DNA of 64,000 nt from NCBI RefSeq assembly GCF_000503215.1, contig NZ_KI628539.1:744001-808000 (forward strand). The letters are read 5' to 3'. A model generated the notes under the pieces. That model did not search any database. It saw only the letters and a list, made by a program, of their open reading frames with translations, and was not told the origin of the DNA. Below are positions 53,961-61,153 of the stretch, one piece after another; the stretch's first letter is position 1, and each line of letters starts with the position of its first letter. A program made the translations under genes and the position numbers. The DNA is from Pseudomonas canadensis (GTDB taxonomy: Bacteria; Pseudomonadota; Gammaproteobacteria; Pseudomonadales; Pseudomonadaceae).

Positions 53961-53986
53961 TATCGGTCTATCCCGATAGACCAATA
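53961..53986 (-). promoter_or_regulatory. Palindromic operator upstream of the ArsR gene
   Basis: GGTCTATC-CC-GATAGACC (53965-53982) is a perfect 8-bp inverted repeat, extended by TAT/ATA on both sides. ArsR proteins bind such symmetric sites near their own promoters. Confidence 0.8.
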
Positions 53987-53997
53987 TGATTTTGGTC

Positions 53998-54011
53998 TGA
54001 GCCTAGGCTCA
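53998..54011. promoter_or_regulatory. 14-bp perfect palindrome
   Basis: TGAGCCTAGGCTCA. It lies between the ArsR operator and the ACP phosphodiesterase gene; binding protein unknown. Confidence 0.45.
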
Positions 54012-54064
54012 ATCGGTATATCGGGTTATAACGATACGTTGAGGGCAGTGGTAGACTGCGCACC

Positions 54065-54658
54065 ATGAATTATCTCGCACATCTGCACCTGGGCGGCCAA
54101 CTTCCTGCGCAACTGCTGGGCAGCCTCTATGGCGATTTCGTCAAAGGTCGCCTGCAGGGCCAGTTCAGCCCGCAAATCGAGTCGGCGATCCAGCTGCATC
54201 GTTCCATCGACCGCTTCACCGACAGCCACCCGCTGGTGGGGGAGGCGTTGTCACGCTTCAGCCTGACCCGCAGGCGTTATGCCGGGATCGTCCTCGATGT
54301 GTTTTTCGACCACTGCCTGGCGCGGGACTGGGCCTTGTATGCCGACCAGCCCTTGGAGCGTTTTACGTCGCAGGTGTACCGCGTGCTGGCGGCCGAGCCG
54401 CAGTTGCCGGGGCGGCTGGCGCAGATTGCGCCGTATATGGCGGCGGATGATTGGTTGGGCTCGTACCGCGAGTTTGCGGTGATGGAGCAGGTGTTGCGGG
54501 GGATTTCCCGGCGCCTGACACAGCCCGAGGAACTGAGCCATGCCATGCGGGAGCTGCGGGAGCTGTATGAGCCGTTGAGCGAAGACTTCAGCGTTTTCTA
54601 CCCGCTGTTGCAAGACTTCTGTAGGAGCGAGCTTGCTCGCGAAGATCGTCAACGATAA
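54065..54658 (+). CDS. acpH: Acyl-carrier-protein phosphodiesterase AcpH
   Basis: A 197-residue hydrolase that removes the phosphopantetheine from ACP (DUF479 family). MNYLAHLHLGGQLPAQLLGS, GDFVKGRLQ and HRSIDRFTDSHP are the conserved HD-like metal motifs. The last 12 residues (CRSELAREDRQR) are encoded by a REP element that the gene runs into, so the natural end has been changed or extended. It is monocistronic. Confidence 0.9.
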   Translation: MNYLAHLHLGGQLPAQLLGSLYGDFVKGRLQGQFSPQIESAIQLHRSIDRFTDSHPLVGEALSRFSLTRRRYAGIVLDVFFDHCLARDWALYADQPLERFTSQVYRVLAAEPQLPGRLAQIAPYMAADDWLGSYREFAVMEQVLRGISRRLTQPEELSHAMRELRELYEPLSEDFSVFYPLLQDFCRSELAREDRQR

Positions 54659-54721
54659 CGCAGCGCTGTCAGCCAGCCCGTGGCGCCTATTCGTTTTTCG
54701 CGAGCAAGCTCGCTCCTACAG
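54619..54721. repeat. REP doublet overlapping the end of acpH
   Basis: Arms CTGTAGGAGCGAGCTTGCTC and its complement flank a spacer; the left arm supplies the last codons and stop of acpH. Between convergent acpH and olsA. Confidence 0.93.
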
Positions 54722-54731
54722 TGAATTGGGT

Positions 54732-55520
54732 TCAGGCGGCAATCAGCGCGCCGCGCGGTTCGGCTGGCTGCACCACCTCACCAAACAACGCCTTCTGCAC
54801 CGCCTGCTGCGCCTGATACGCCAGCGCCGCACGCTCCTGCCCGGTGCAGGCAATCGGCGTGAGCACATGGATTTCCACATCGCCCTGGTCGTTGGCAAAC
54901 AAGCGCATCAGGTGCGAGAGCAAATCATCGTCGCCAATAAAAGGCGCCAGCGGGTCGACTTGGCCGTCACGCAGATAACGGATCGCCACCGGTTGCAGCG
55001 ACACATCCGCATCGATCGCACTGGCCAGCAAGCGCCCGTGGAAGGTGCGCAGGCTGCGCCCGTCGGTGGTGGTGCCTTCCGGGAACATCAGCAACGGATG
55101 CTCTTGCTCCAAGTGGCGCGTCATCTGCTTGCGGATCAACTGGCTGTCGCCCGAACCCCGGCGGATAAACAAGCTGCCAGCCTTGGCCGCCAACCAACCT
55201 GCCACCGGCCAGGTGCGCACTTCGGCCTTGGACAGGAATGACATCGGCGCCACGGCGCCCAGCAGCGGAATATCGGTCCAGGACACGTGATTGCTCACCC
55301 ACAGCATCGGCTGCGTCGGCAACTCACCGTGCACCGTCACGCGAAAGGGCAGGGCGTTGGTCAGTCGCGCCATGAAAAACCGCGACCAACGCTGGCGCCG
55401 CACCATCGAATTGGCGATGCCCATGCGCTCGAATACCCCAAACACACTGGCCATGCTCAAGCCCAGCGCCACCACCACCAGCACGCGGGCAATGCGCCCG
55501 TAAACTCGCAGGCGGCTCAT
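54732..55520 (-). CDS. olsA: Lyso-ornithine lipid O-acyltransferase OlsA
   Basis: A 262-residue PlsC-type acyltransferase, anchored in the inner membrane by an N-terminal hydrophobic stretch. The HX4D motif NHVSWTD and the FPEGTTTDG motif are intact. With OlsB it makes ornithine lipids by adding the second acyl chain. The start at 55520 overlaps the olsB stop by 4 bp; an upstream in-frame ATG is less likely. Confidence 0.9.
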   Translation of the reverse strand: MSRLRVYGRIARVLVVVALGLSMASVFGVFERMGIANSMVRRQRWSRFFMARLTNALPFRVTVHGELPTQPMLWVSNHVSWTDIPLLGAVAPMSFLSKAEVRTWPVAGWLAAKAGSLFIRRGSGDSQLIRKQMTRHLEQEHPLLMFPEGTTTDGRSLRTFHGRLLASAIDADVSLQPVAIRYLRDGQVDPLAPFIGDDDLLSHLMRLFANDQGDVEIHVLTPIACTGQERAALAYQAQQAVQKALFGEVVQPAEPRGALIAA

Positions 55521-56275
55521 CACATTGCAGCCTTGAAGTGGCGCGCGTAACGCGGGCACAGCTCATCGCGCTTGAGCAGGATGAACACGTCGGCCACCTG
55601 GAAATCCTCATCCCAGCACGGCTCGCCGCAGATCTTCGCACCCAGGCGCATGTACGCCTTGAGCAATGGCGGCATCTCGGCGATCACGTTGGACGGCAGG
55701 TCCAGCGCCGGCAGTGGTTTTTTCGGTTCGGCACGCAGGTGTTCATTGCACAGGTAGCGTTCACGCAGGCGCTGCATGATTGCGTGGGCCTGGATGCCGC
55801 CATCGTGCATCGGGATGCTCGCGCAACCCATCAGGTAGCTGTAGCCACCCTGGTTGAGCACTTCGGCCAATTCGCCCCACAACACGGCAATGGTGCCGCC
55901 GTTGCGGTAGGCCGGGTCGACGCAGGTGCGGCCGATTTCCAGGATCGGGCCTTGCAGATGGAGCAAGCCATGCAGGCTGAATTCTTCTTCACTGTAGAAC
56001 CGACCCAGGGTGCTGGCAGCCTGGTGGTCCAGCAAACGGGTGGTGGCCACCAGTCGACCGCTGTTCAAGTCCCGCACGCCGATGTGGCTGCAGTGAACAT
56101 CATAGTCATCCATGTCCAGGCCCAGTTCCGCGCCTTTCAGCTTGGCGTTGAACTCGCCGCTGAACACGTTGAACCGCAGGGCCTGGGCTTCCTGCAACGC
56201 CTGCGCGCCAACCAGGCGTTCGGCTTGCAGACGGCGTTCATTGCCGGTGTCGCTGATGCGGGCGATCTGAGTCAT
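55520..56275 (-). CDS. olsB: L-ornithine N-alpha-acyltransferase OlsB
   Basis: A 251-residue GNAT-related enzyme that attaches a 3-hydroxyacyl chain from ACP to ornithine. EAQALRFNVFSGEFNAKLKGAE at the N-terminus, EIGRTCVDPAYRNGGTIAVLWGEL and LMGCASIPMHDGG are typical of OlsB. Ornithine lipids replace phospholipids under phosphate limitation, in line with the PHO box at 56371-56388. Start 56275 is used since MTQIARISDTGNERRL follows CGAGTCTC. Confidence 0.93.
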   Translation of the reverse strand: MTQIARISDTGNERRLQAERLVGAQALQEAQALRFNVFSGEFNAKLKGAELGLDMDDYDVHCSHIGVRDLNSGRLVATTRLLDHQAASTLGRFYSEEEFSLHGLLHLQGPILEIGRTCVDPAYRNGGTIAVLWGELAEVLNQGGYSYLMGCASIPMHDGGIQAHAIMQRLRERYLCNEHLRAEPKKPLPALDLPSNVIAEMPPLLKAYMRLGAKICGEPCWDEDFQVADVFILLKRDELCPRYARHFKAAM

Positions 56276-56370
56276 GGCGAGTCTCCGAGTGCCGGCCACG
56301 ATTTCGGCCGGTCGACTTTGTTGTCCAAACTCAGGCTATGTAGGCTCGGTGTCATCTCCATGAAGTTATG

Positions 56371-56388
56371 GTGACGCTTGGATGACAG
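56371..56388 (-). promoter_or_regulatory. PHO box facing olsBA
   Basis: CTGTCAT-CCAA-GCGTCAC on the minus strand matches the PhoB direct-repeat consensus (CTGTCAT-N4-CTGTCAC) at both half-sites with small changes in the second. Its direction points at olsB. Confidence 0.72.
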
Positions 56389-56394
56389 CCCCCG

Positions 56395-56412
56395 CTGTCG
56401 CAAATCTGTCAT
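56395..56412 (+). promoter_or_regulatory. PHO box facing the serine hydrolase gene
   Basis: CTGTCGC-AAAT-CTGTCAT is a near-consensus PhoB site, with TAGGCT (56423-56428) as possible -10, 10 bp further on. It lies 50 bp before the 56462 start. Confidence 0.82.
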
Positions 56413-56461
56413 CACCCTCGGCTAGGCTCGCGGGCTTGAATGCCCCCTTGAGTCTGCGTCC

Positions 56462-57535
56462 ATGGTCAGAGGCCTGTTGTACGTTGCCCTGCTGTTCGTC
56501 ACCGTTACCGCCCACGCCGAAACATGGCCCGATAAAGACTGGGCCAAGGGCACACCGCTATCGGGTCCCGCTGTTGATGCCCTGGAGGCCTACGCCTTCC
56601 CGGCGCGGGACGACGCCACTCGCCAAGGCATCCGCACCGATGCGTTGCTGGTGATTCGCGATGGCGAGGTCATCTACGAACGCTACGCCGCACCCACCAC
56701 CGCCAGCACCCCGCACCTCACCTGGTCGGTCAGCAAAAGCCTGATGGCGACCGTACTGGGCGTGGCCTACGGCGATAACCGCTTCAAACTCGCTGACCCC
56801 GCCGCGCGCTTTTACCCGCCGATGAAACAGCACCCGGCCGTGACCATGGCCGACTTGCTGCACTGGGCCTCGGGCCTCGACTGGCAGGAAGATTACGAAT
56901 ACGCGCCGCTGAAATCCTCGGTGGTGGCGATGCTCTACACCCGAGGCCGCGGCGACATGGCCGACTTTGCCGCCGACACCGAGGCCGCCACTGCACCGGG
57001 CCAGGTGTTCCGTTATTCCAGCGGCGACACCAATATCTTGTCCGCCACCCTTAAAGGCATGCTCGGGCACAAGGCTTATATGAGTTACCCGTGGGATGCG
57101 CTGTTCAAGCCCTTGGGCATTCGCAATGCCACTTGGGAGACCGACGCCGATGAAACCTTCGTCGCCTCGTCCTATGCCTACCTCACCGCTCGCGACTTGG
57201 CGCGTGTCGGTTTGCTGATGGCGCGGGACGGTCGCTGGGGCGATCAACAACTGTTGCCCAAAGACTGGGTTGCCTTTAACCGCCAGCCCTTCGATAAATA
57301 CAAACCCGGCCAGGACGAAGCCGTCCCCGGTGGTCATTGGTGGCTCAATAAAGGCGCGTCAAGACCCTGGCCCGATGCTCCCGCCGACACCTTCGCCGCC
57401 CTCGGTCATTGGGGGCAGGCGTTGTACGTGATGCCCGACGAACACTTGGTCATCGTGCGTTATGGCGATGATCGCGACGGCAGCTATCGCCATAACGAAC
57501 TGCTCAAGCGCGTACTCGCGGCGGTGCAACCATGA
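56462..57535 (+). CDS. Periplasmic serine hydrolase, beta-lactamase family
   Basis: A 357-residue class C/EstB-like hydrolase with a Sec signal peptide (cleavage after VTAHA, residue 19). The active-site SxxK is S89-V-S-K92, the YxN-like element is YSSGDTN (185-191), and GHWGQ stands in for the KTG motif near the C-terminus. Related proteins act on esters, peptides or cell-wall bonds. A PHO box precedes it, so it should be made under phosphate starvation. The substrate is unknown. It overlaps the next gene by 4 bp. Confidence 0.87.
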   Translation: MVRGLLYVALLFVTVTAHAETWPDKDWAKGTPLSGPAVDALEAYAFPARDDATRQGIRTDALLVIRDGEVIYERYAAPTTASTPHLTWSVSKSLMATVLGVAYGDNRFKLADPAARFYPPMKQHPAVTMADLLHWASGLDWQEDYEYAPLKSSVVAMLYTRGRGDMADFAADTEAATAPGQVFRYSSGDTNILSATLKGMLGHKAYMSYPWDALFKPLGIRNATWETDADETFVASSYAYLTARDLARVGLLMARDGRWGDQQLLPKDWVAFNRQPFDKYKPGQDEAVPGGHWWLNKGASRPWPDAPADTFAALGHWGQALYVMPDEHLVIVRYGDDRDGSYRHNELLKRVLAAVQP

Positions 57536-57846
57536 TCCGCCGTCGGCCGGTTACCAGTCTGTTTCTGCTGTTGTTGCTCGCCTTGCTGGGTTGGCTCTGG
57601 CACGAACGCGTCAACCTGCAAGCCTTCCCCGACATCATCGCGGCCTACACTGCCAAGGAGTACTGCTCATGCCGGTACGTGGCGAACAACCCGGCCGAAT
57701 ATTGCCGGGGGTATGTGAAGCAGTACGTGCCGACGAGCGCGTTCAGCGATAACCCGGAGCGCAGTGAAGTGACGGCGAGCGGGTTGGGGCGTACGCATGT
57801 GGCGCGGTGGTTGGGGGAGCGGCAGGGGTGTCGCCTGCTGCCGTAG
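57532..57846 (+). CDS. Small membrane-anchored cysteine-containing protein
   Basis: A 104-residue protein with one N-terminal membrane helix (LFLLLLLALLGWLW, residues 10-23) and a periplasmic tail with cysteines at 45, 47, 58 and 100 (CSCRYV, EYCRGY, RQGCRLLP). The ATG is inside the end of the hydrolase gene (ATGA overlap), so both are made together. It looks like a small partner of the hydrolase. I recognise no domain. Confidence 0.72.
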   Translation: MIRRRPVTSLFLLLLLALLGWLWHERVNLQAFPDIIAAYTAKEYCSCRYVANNPAEYCRGYVKQYVPTSAFSDNPERSEVTASGLGRTHVARWLGERQGCRLLP

Positions 57847-58015
57847 GATTTACCTTTGCACGTTTCAAGCGCAACGTGCAGCGTCCTGATTTTGATGCCG
57901 CGCGCATGTAGTAATCTTGCAGGTGGCCGATGACATGGGTTGCGGCCCTTCAGAGGCAGAGCGGATGTTTCTGGCTCTAGCGCGTGTGGCTCAACATTAC
58001 TTCAGGATGATAAGA

Positions 58016-58348
58016 ATGCGAATGCGAATGGGCATGGAGAAAAGCCATTTTTTTGAGGGTTTGATGATTGGATTGTTTTTGTTTTTTTTGAGCGCTTATA
58101 GTTTCCGGTCAAACGATAACGCTGCTATTTATATTTCTATCTGCGGGGCTAATGCACTTTTGTTTCCGTTCTCAAGGCGCGCAGTAGAAAACATTGTCTT
58201 CAGTGTTACCGGGAAACGCTTTTGGGGGTCGGATCCATTAAAGACGGCTGCATCCAATGGTGGGCACACACTGTTATGGCTGTTCTATTTTGTCTTCGCC
58301 GTTCCCCTTGGTGGGTTCTATTTGATGTGGTTTTACAGAAAAAAGTAA
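58016..58348 (+). CDS. Colicin E1-type (microcin) immunity protein, orphan
   Basis: A 110-residue membrane protein with three or four spans. The core FSRRAVENIVFSVTGKRFWG and the end FVFAVPLGGFYLMWF line up with colicin E1 immunity (YSKYAIEYIAFNFIKKDFF and LVLAIPFGLLGLFI), whose 113 residues protect against pore-forming colicins. The start at 58016 follows AGGA with 8-base spacing; several ATG codons in a MRMRMGM run are alternatives. The gene is clearly AT-rich (T-tracts) compared with its neighbours, a sign of recent transfer. No bacteriocin gene is next to it. Confidence 0.8.
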   Translation: MRMRMGMEKSHFFEGLMIGLFLFFLSAYSFRSNDNAAIYISICGANALLFPFSRRAVENIVFSVTGKRFWGSDPLKTAASNGGHTLLWLFYFVFAVPLGGFYLMWFYRKK

Positions 58349-58607
58349 TGCCCTCTAGCACGCTTCCTTACACAAGATTCGAACCAGTTATTCATGATTT
58401 TTGGCCGCCTGGTTTTTGGCGGCACTTCCCCCTCCAACGCAAGCAAGCTTGCTCACCACAGAGAGAGGCAAGCTTCAGGAAAACCATGTAATGCGGCAAG
58501 GTTCCACAGAGTGGAACCACCTTTGATTGTCCTCCTGCCCACATCGCGGTTAGCTGGCGATGTGCAGCAAACAAGAACGGGAACACCCGCCTGTGAGGAG
58601 AATCACC
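58349..58607. other. Region before the amidohydrolase cluster
   Basis: No gene seen. It holds a partial hairpin (GGCCGCC ... GGCGGC, about 58404-58424), short palindromes, and the operator-like palindrome at 58500-58518. Confidence 0.5.
58500..58518. promoter_or_regulatory. Palindrome, candidate IclR-type operator
   Basis: GGTTCCAC-AGA-GTGGAACC is a perfect 8-bp inverted repeat, 90 bp before the first gene of the amidohydrolase cluster. IclR regulators bind such short symmetric sites, and one is encoded at the end of this cluster (62657). Confidence 0.6.
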
Positions 58608-59783
58608 ATGCGCCCACACCAGCACATCTTGGATTGGCTCAGCGACGTTACCGGCGATTTGCACGCCGTGCGCCAGGACATTCACGCCCATCCTGAACTG
58701 GGCTTTGAAGAAAACCGCACCAGTGCCCTCGTCGCCAAATCCCTGAAAGACTGGGGCTATGAGGTGCACACCGGCATCGGCAAGACCGGCGTGGTGGGCG
58801 TGCTGCGCAATGGCAGCAGTTCGCGCACCCTGGGCATCCGTGCCGACATGGACGCCTTGCCCATCATCGAAAACACCGGCGCGTCCTACACCAGCCAACA
58901 CGCCGGTTGCATGCACGCCTGTGGGCATGACGGCCACACCACGATGTTGCTCGGCGCCGCGCGCTACCTGGCGGCCACGCGGCAAATTGATGGCACTTTG
59001 AACCTGATCTTCCAACCCGCCGAAGAGGGCCAGGGCGGCGCCGAAGCCATGCTGGCTGACGGTTTGCTGGAGCGTTTCCCCTGCGATGGCTTGTTTGGCA
59101 TGCACAACATGCCGGGGCTGCCGGCGGGGCATCTGGGGTTGCGCGTTGGGCCAATGATGGCTTCGCAAGACTTGCTCACCGTGACCCTTGAAGGCGTTGG
59201 TGGTCACGGTTCCATGCCGCATCTGACGGTGGACCCGTTGGTGGCGGCGGCGAGCATGGTCATGGCGTTGCAGACAGTGGTGGCGCGCAATATCGACACC
59301 CAGGAAGCTGCCGTGGTCACCGTCGGTGCCCTGCAAGCGGGCCAGGCCGCCAACGTGATTCCCCAGCAGGCGCTGTTGCGTCTGAGCCTGCGCGCGCTCA
59401 ATCCCAAGGTGCGTGAGCAGATGCTGGAGCGGGTGTTCGCCATTATCCACACCCAGGCCGCCAGCTTTGGCTGCACGGTGCAGATCGAACACCGCCCGGC
59501 CTATCCGGTGCTGGTCAATCACGCCGAAGAAACCGAATTCGCCCGCCAGGTCGGCGTCGCCTTGCTCGGCGCCGACGCGGTGGACGGCAACACCCGTACG
59601 CTGATGGGCAGCGAAGACTTCGCCTGGATGCTGCAACGCTGCCCCGGCAGCTACCTGTTCATCGGCAACGGCGTGTCGCGGCCGATGGTGCATAACCCCG
59701 CCTATGACTTCAACGACGACATCCTGCTGACTGGCGCCGCCTATTGGGGCGCGCTGGCCGAGAGCTGGCTCAAGCCTGCCTGA
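58608..59783 (+). CDS. M20-family amidohydrolase (hippurate hydrolase-like)
   Basis: A 391-residue metal-dependent amidase/peptidase. The metal site residues are seen in GIRADMDALP (76-85), HACGHDGH (103-110, with Cys105 typical of the IAA/hippurate hydrolases), FQPAEEGQGGA and the C-terminal GSEDFAWML. It cleaves N-acyl amino acids or aromatic amides in the cytoplasm. The start at 58608 follows GAGGAGA. It heads a cluster with a transporter and an amidase. Confidence 0.9.
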   Translation: MRPHQHILDWLSDVTGDLHAVRQDIHAHPELGFEENRTSALVAKSLKDWGYEVHTGIGKTGVVGVLRNGSSSRTLGIRADMDALPIIENTGASYTSQHAGCMHACGHDGHTTMLLGAARYLAATRQIDGTLNLIFQPAEEGQGGAEAMLADGLLERFPCDGLFGMHNMPGLPAGHLGLRVGPMMASQDLLTVTLEGVGGHGSMPHLTVDPLVAAASMVMALQTVVARNIDTQEAAVVTVGALQAGQAANVIPQQALLRLSLRALNPKVREQMLERVFAIIHTQAASFGCTVQIEHRPAYPVLVNHAEETEFARQVGVALLGADAVDGNTRTLMGSEDFAWMLQRCPGSYLFIGNGVSRPMVHNPAYDFNDDILLTGAAYWGALAESWLKPA

Positions 59784-59842
59784 CGACCTTCTTTTTCTGC
59801 CGCTGGACCCTTTCCCTCGATCGGTTGAATGGAGTGTTCCTC

Positions 59843-61153
59843 ATGCAGACTGCAAAACCAGGTGTGTCCCGCACCCGCCAAGTGGTGGCGGCCGTGATCG
59901 GCAATGCGCTGGAATGGTATGACTTCATTGTCTACGGCTTTCTGGCGAGCATCATTGCCCGACAGTTTTTTCCTTCGGATGACGAGTACGCCTCGCTGTT
60001 GATGGCCTTGGCCACTTTCGGCGTGGGCTTTTTCATGCGGCCGGTGGGCGGCATCCTGCTGGGGATGTATTCCGACCGCAAAGGCCGCAAGGCCGCGATG
60101 CAGTTGATTATCCGGCTGATGACCGTGTCCATCGCGTTGATCGCCTTTGCGCCCAACTACGCCGCCATCGGCATGGGCGCGCCGTTGTTGATCGTGGTGG
60201 CGCGCATGCTTCAAGGGTTTGCCACCGGCGGTGAATACGCGAGTGCTACAGCGTTCCTGGTGGAAAGCGCGCCAGCCCATCGCAAGGGCTTATATGGCTC
60301 TTGGCAGTTGGTGGGGCAGTGCCTGGCGGTGTTTGGTGGCGCGGCGATGGTGGCTGCGGTCACGCACTTCTTTTCGCCGGACACCCTCGACCTGTGGGGC
60401 TGGCGTCTGCCGTTCGTGTTCGGTTTGCTGATTGGCCCGGTGGGCCTGTGGATTCGTCGGCACATGGAAGACCCGGAAGAATTCATCGAGGCACGCAAAC
60501 AGGCGACCGGCCCGGCGCCGAGCCTGATGCAGGTGGTGCGCGAGCATCGGCGCAGCATCCTCGTCTCCATGGGCCTGGCCTGTGGCGCGACGGTGTCGTT
60601 CTATGTGGTGCTGGTGAACATGCCGACCTTCGCCCACAAAAGCCTTGGTCTGCCGCTGGACCAGGTGTTGATGGTGCAGATGTTCGCGGTGGCGCTGATG
60701 ACCGTGGTGATTCCGCTGTCTGGTTTGCTGTCGGACCGCCTGGGACGGCGGCCGGTGTTGATGGCGTTCACCCTGGCGTTTTTTGTGATGGTCTATCCGC
60801 TGTATGTTTGGGTCGCCGCCGCGCCGTCCATCGAGCGTCTACTGGTGATGCAAGTGATGCTGTGCACCGCCATCGGTGGGTTCTTCGGCCCGGCGCCGAC
60901 CGCACTGGCCGAGCAGTTTCCCATCGAAGTTCGCTCGACCGGTGTATCGGTCGCCTATAACGTGGCGGTCATGGTGTTCGGCGGTTTTGCGCCGCTGATC
61001 GTCACTTGGCTGACCAAAGTGCTGGGCACGCCCGTCGCGCCCTCCTTTTATGTGTTGTTCGCTTGCGTGCTGACGCTGCTGGGCACCTACAGCATGCATG
61101 AGGCACCGCGGGCACAGAAACCGCTACCGTTTTCCAAAGAGGTGAAGCCTTGA
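59843..61153 (+). CDS. MHS-family transporter
   Basis: A 436-residue, 12-span carrier of the metabolite:H+ symporter group. ALEWYDFIVYGFLASIIARQFF and GMYSDRKGRKAAMQ are the subfamily signatures, and VARMLQGFATGGEYASATAFLVESAP is the conserved MHS middle. It sits between two amide-hydrolysing enzymes, so it probably imports their substrate. It overlaps the amidase start by 4 bp. Confidence 0.9.
   Translation: MQTAKPGVSRTRQVVAAVIGNALEWYDFIVYGFLASIIARQFFPSDDEYASLLMALATFGVGFFMRPVGGILLGMYSDRKGRKAAMQLIIRLMTVSIALIAFAPNYAAIGMGAPLLIVVARMLQGFATGGEYASATAFLVESAPAHRKGLYGSWQLVGQCLAVFGGAAMVAAVTHFFSPDTLDLWGWRLPFVFGLLIGPVGLWIRRHMEDPEEFIEARKQATGPAPSLMQVVREHRRSILVSMGLACGATVSFYVVLVNMPTFAHKSLGLPLDQVLMVQMFAVALMTVVIPLSGLLSDRLGRRPVLMAFTLAFFVMVYPLYVWVAAAPSIERLLVMQVMLCTAIGGFFGPAPTALAEQFPIEVRSTGVSVAYNVAVMVFGGFAPLIVTWLTKVLGTPVAPSFYVLFACVLTLLGTYSMHEAPRAQKPLPFSKEVKP

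Noticed and set aside
57847..58015. Remnant of a bacteriocin gene before the immunity gene
   Set aside because: A short open reading here (ending FDAARM) is not long enough and has no bacteriocin-like hydrophobic hairpin; too weak to call.
57917..58015. Longer start for the immunity protein
   Set aside because: The extra 33 residues lack homology and a ribosome site, and the 110-residue form matches the usual family length.
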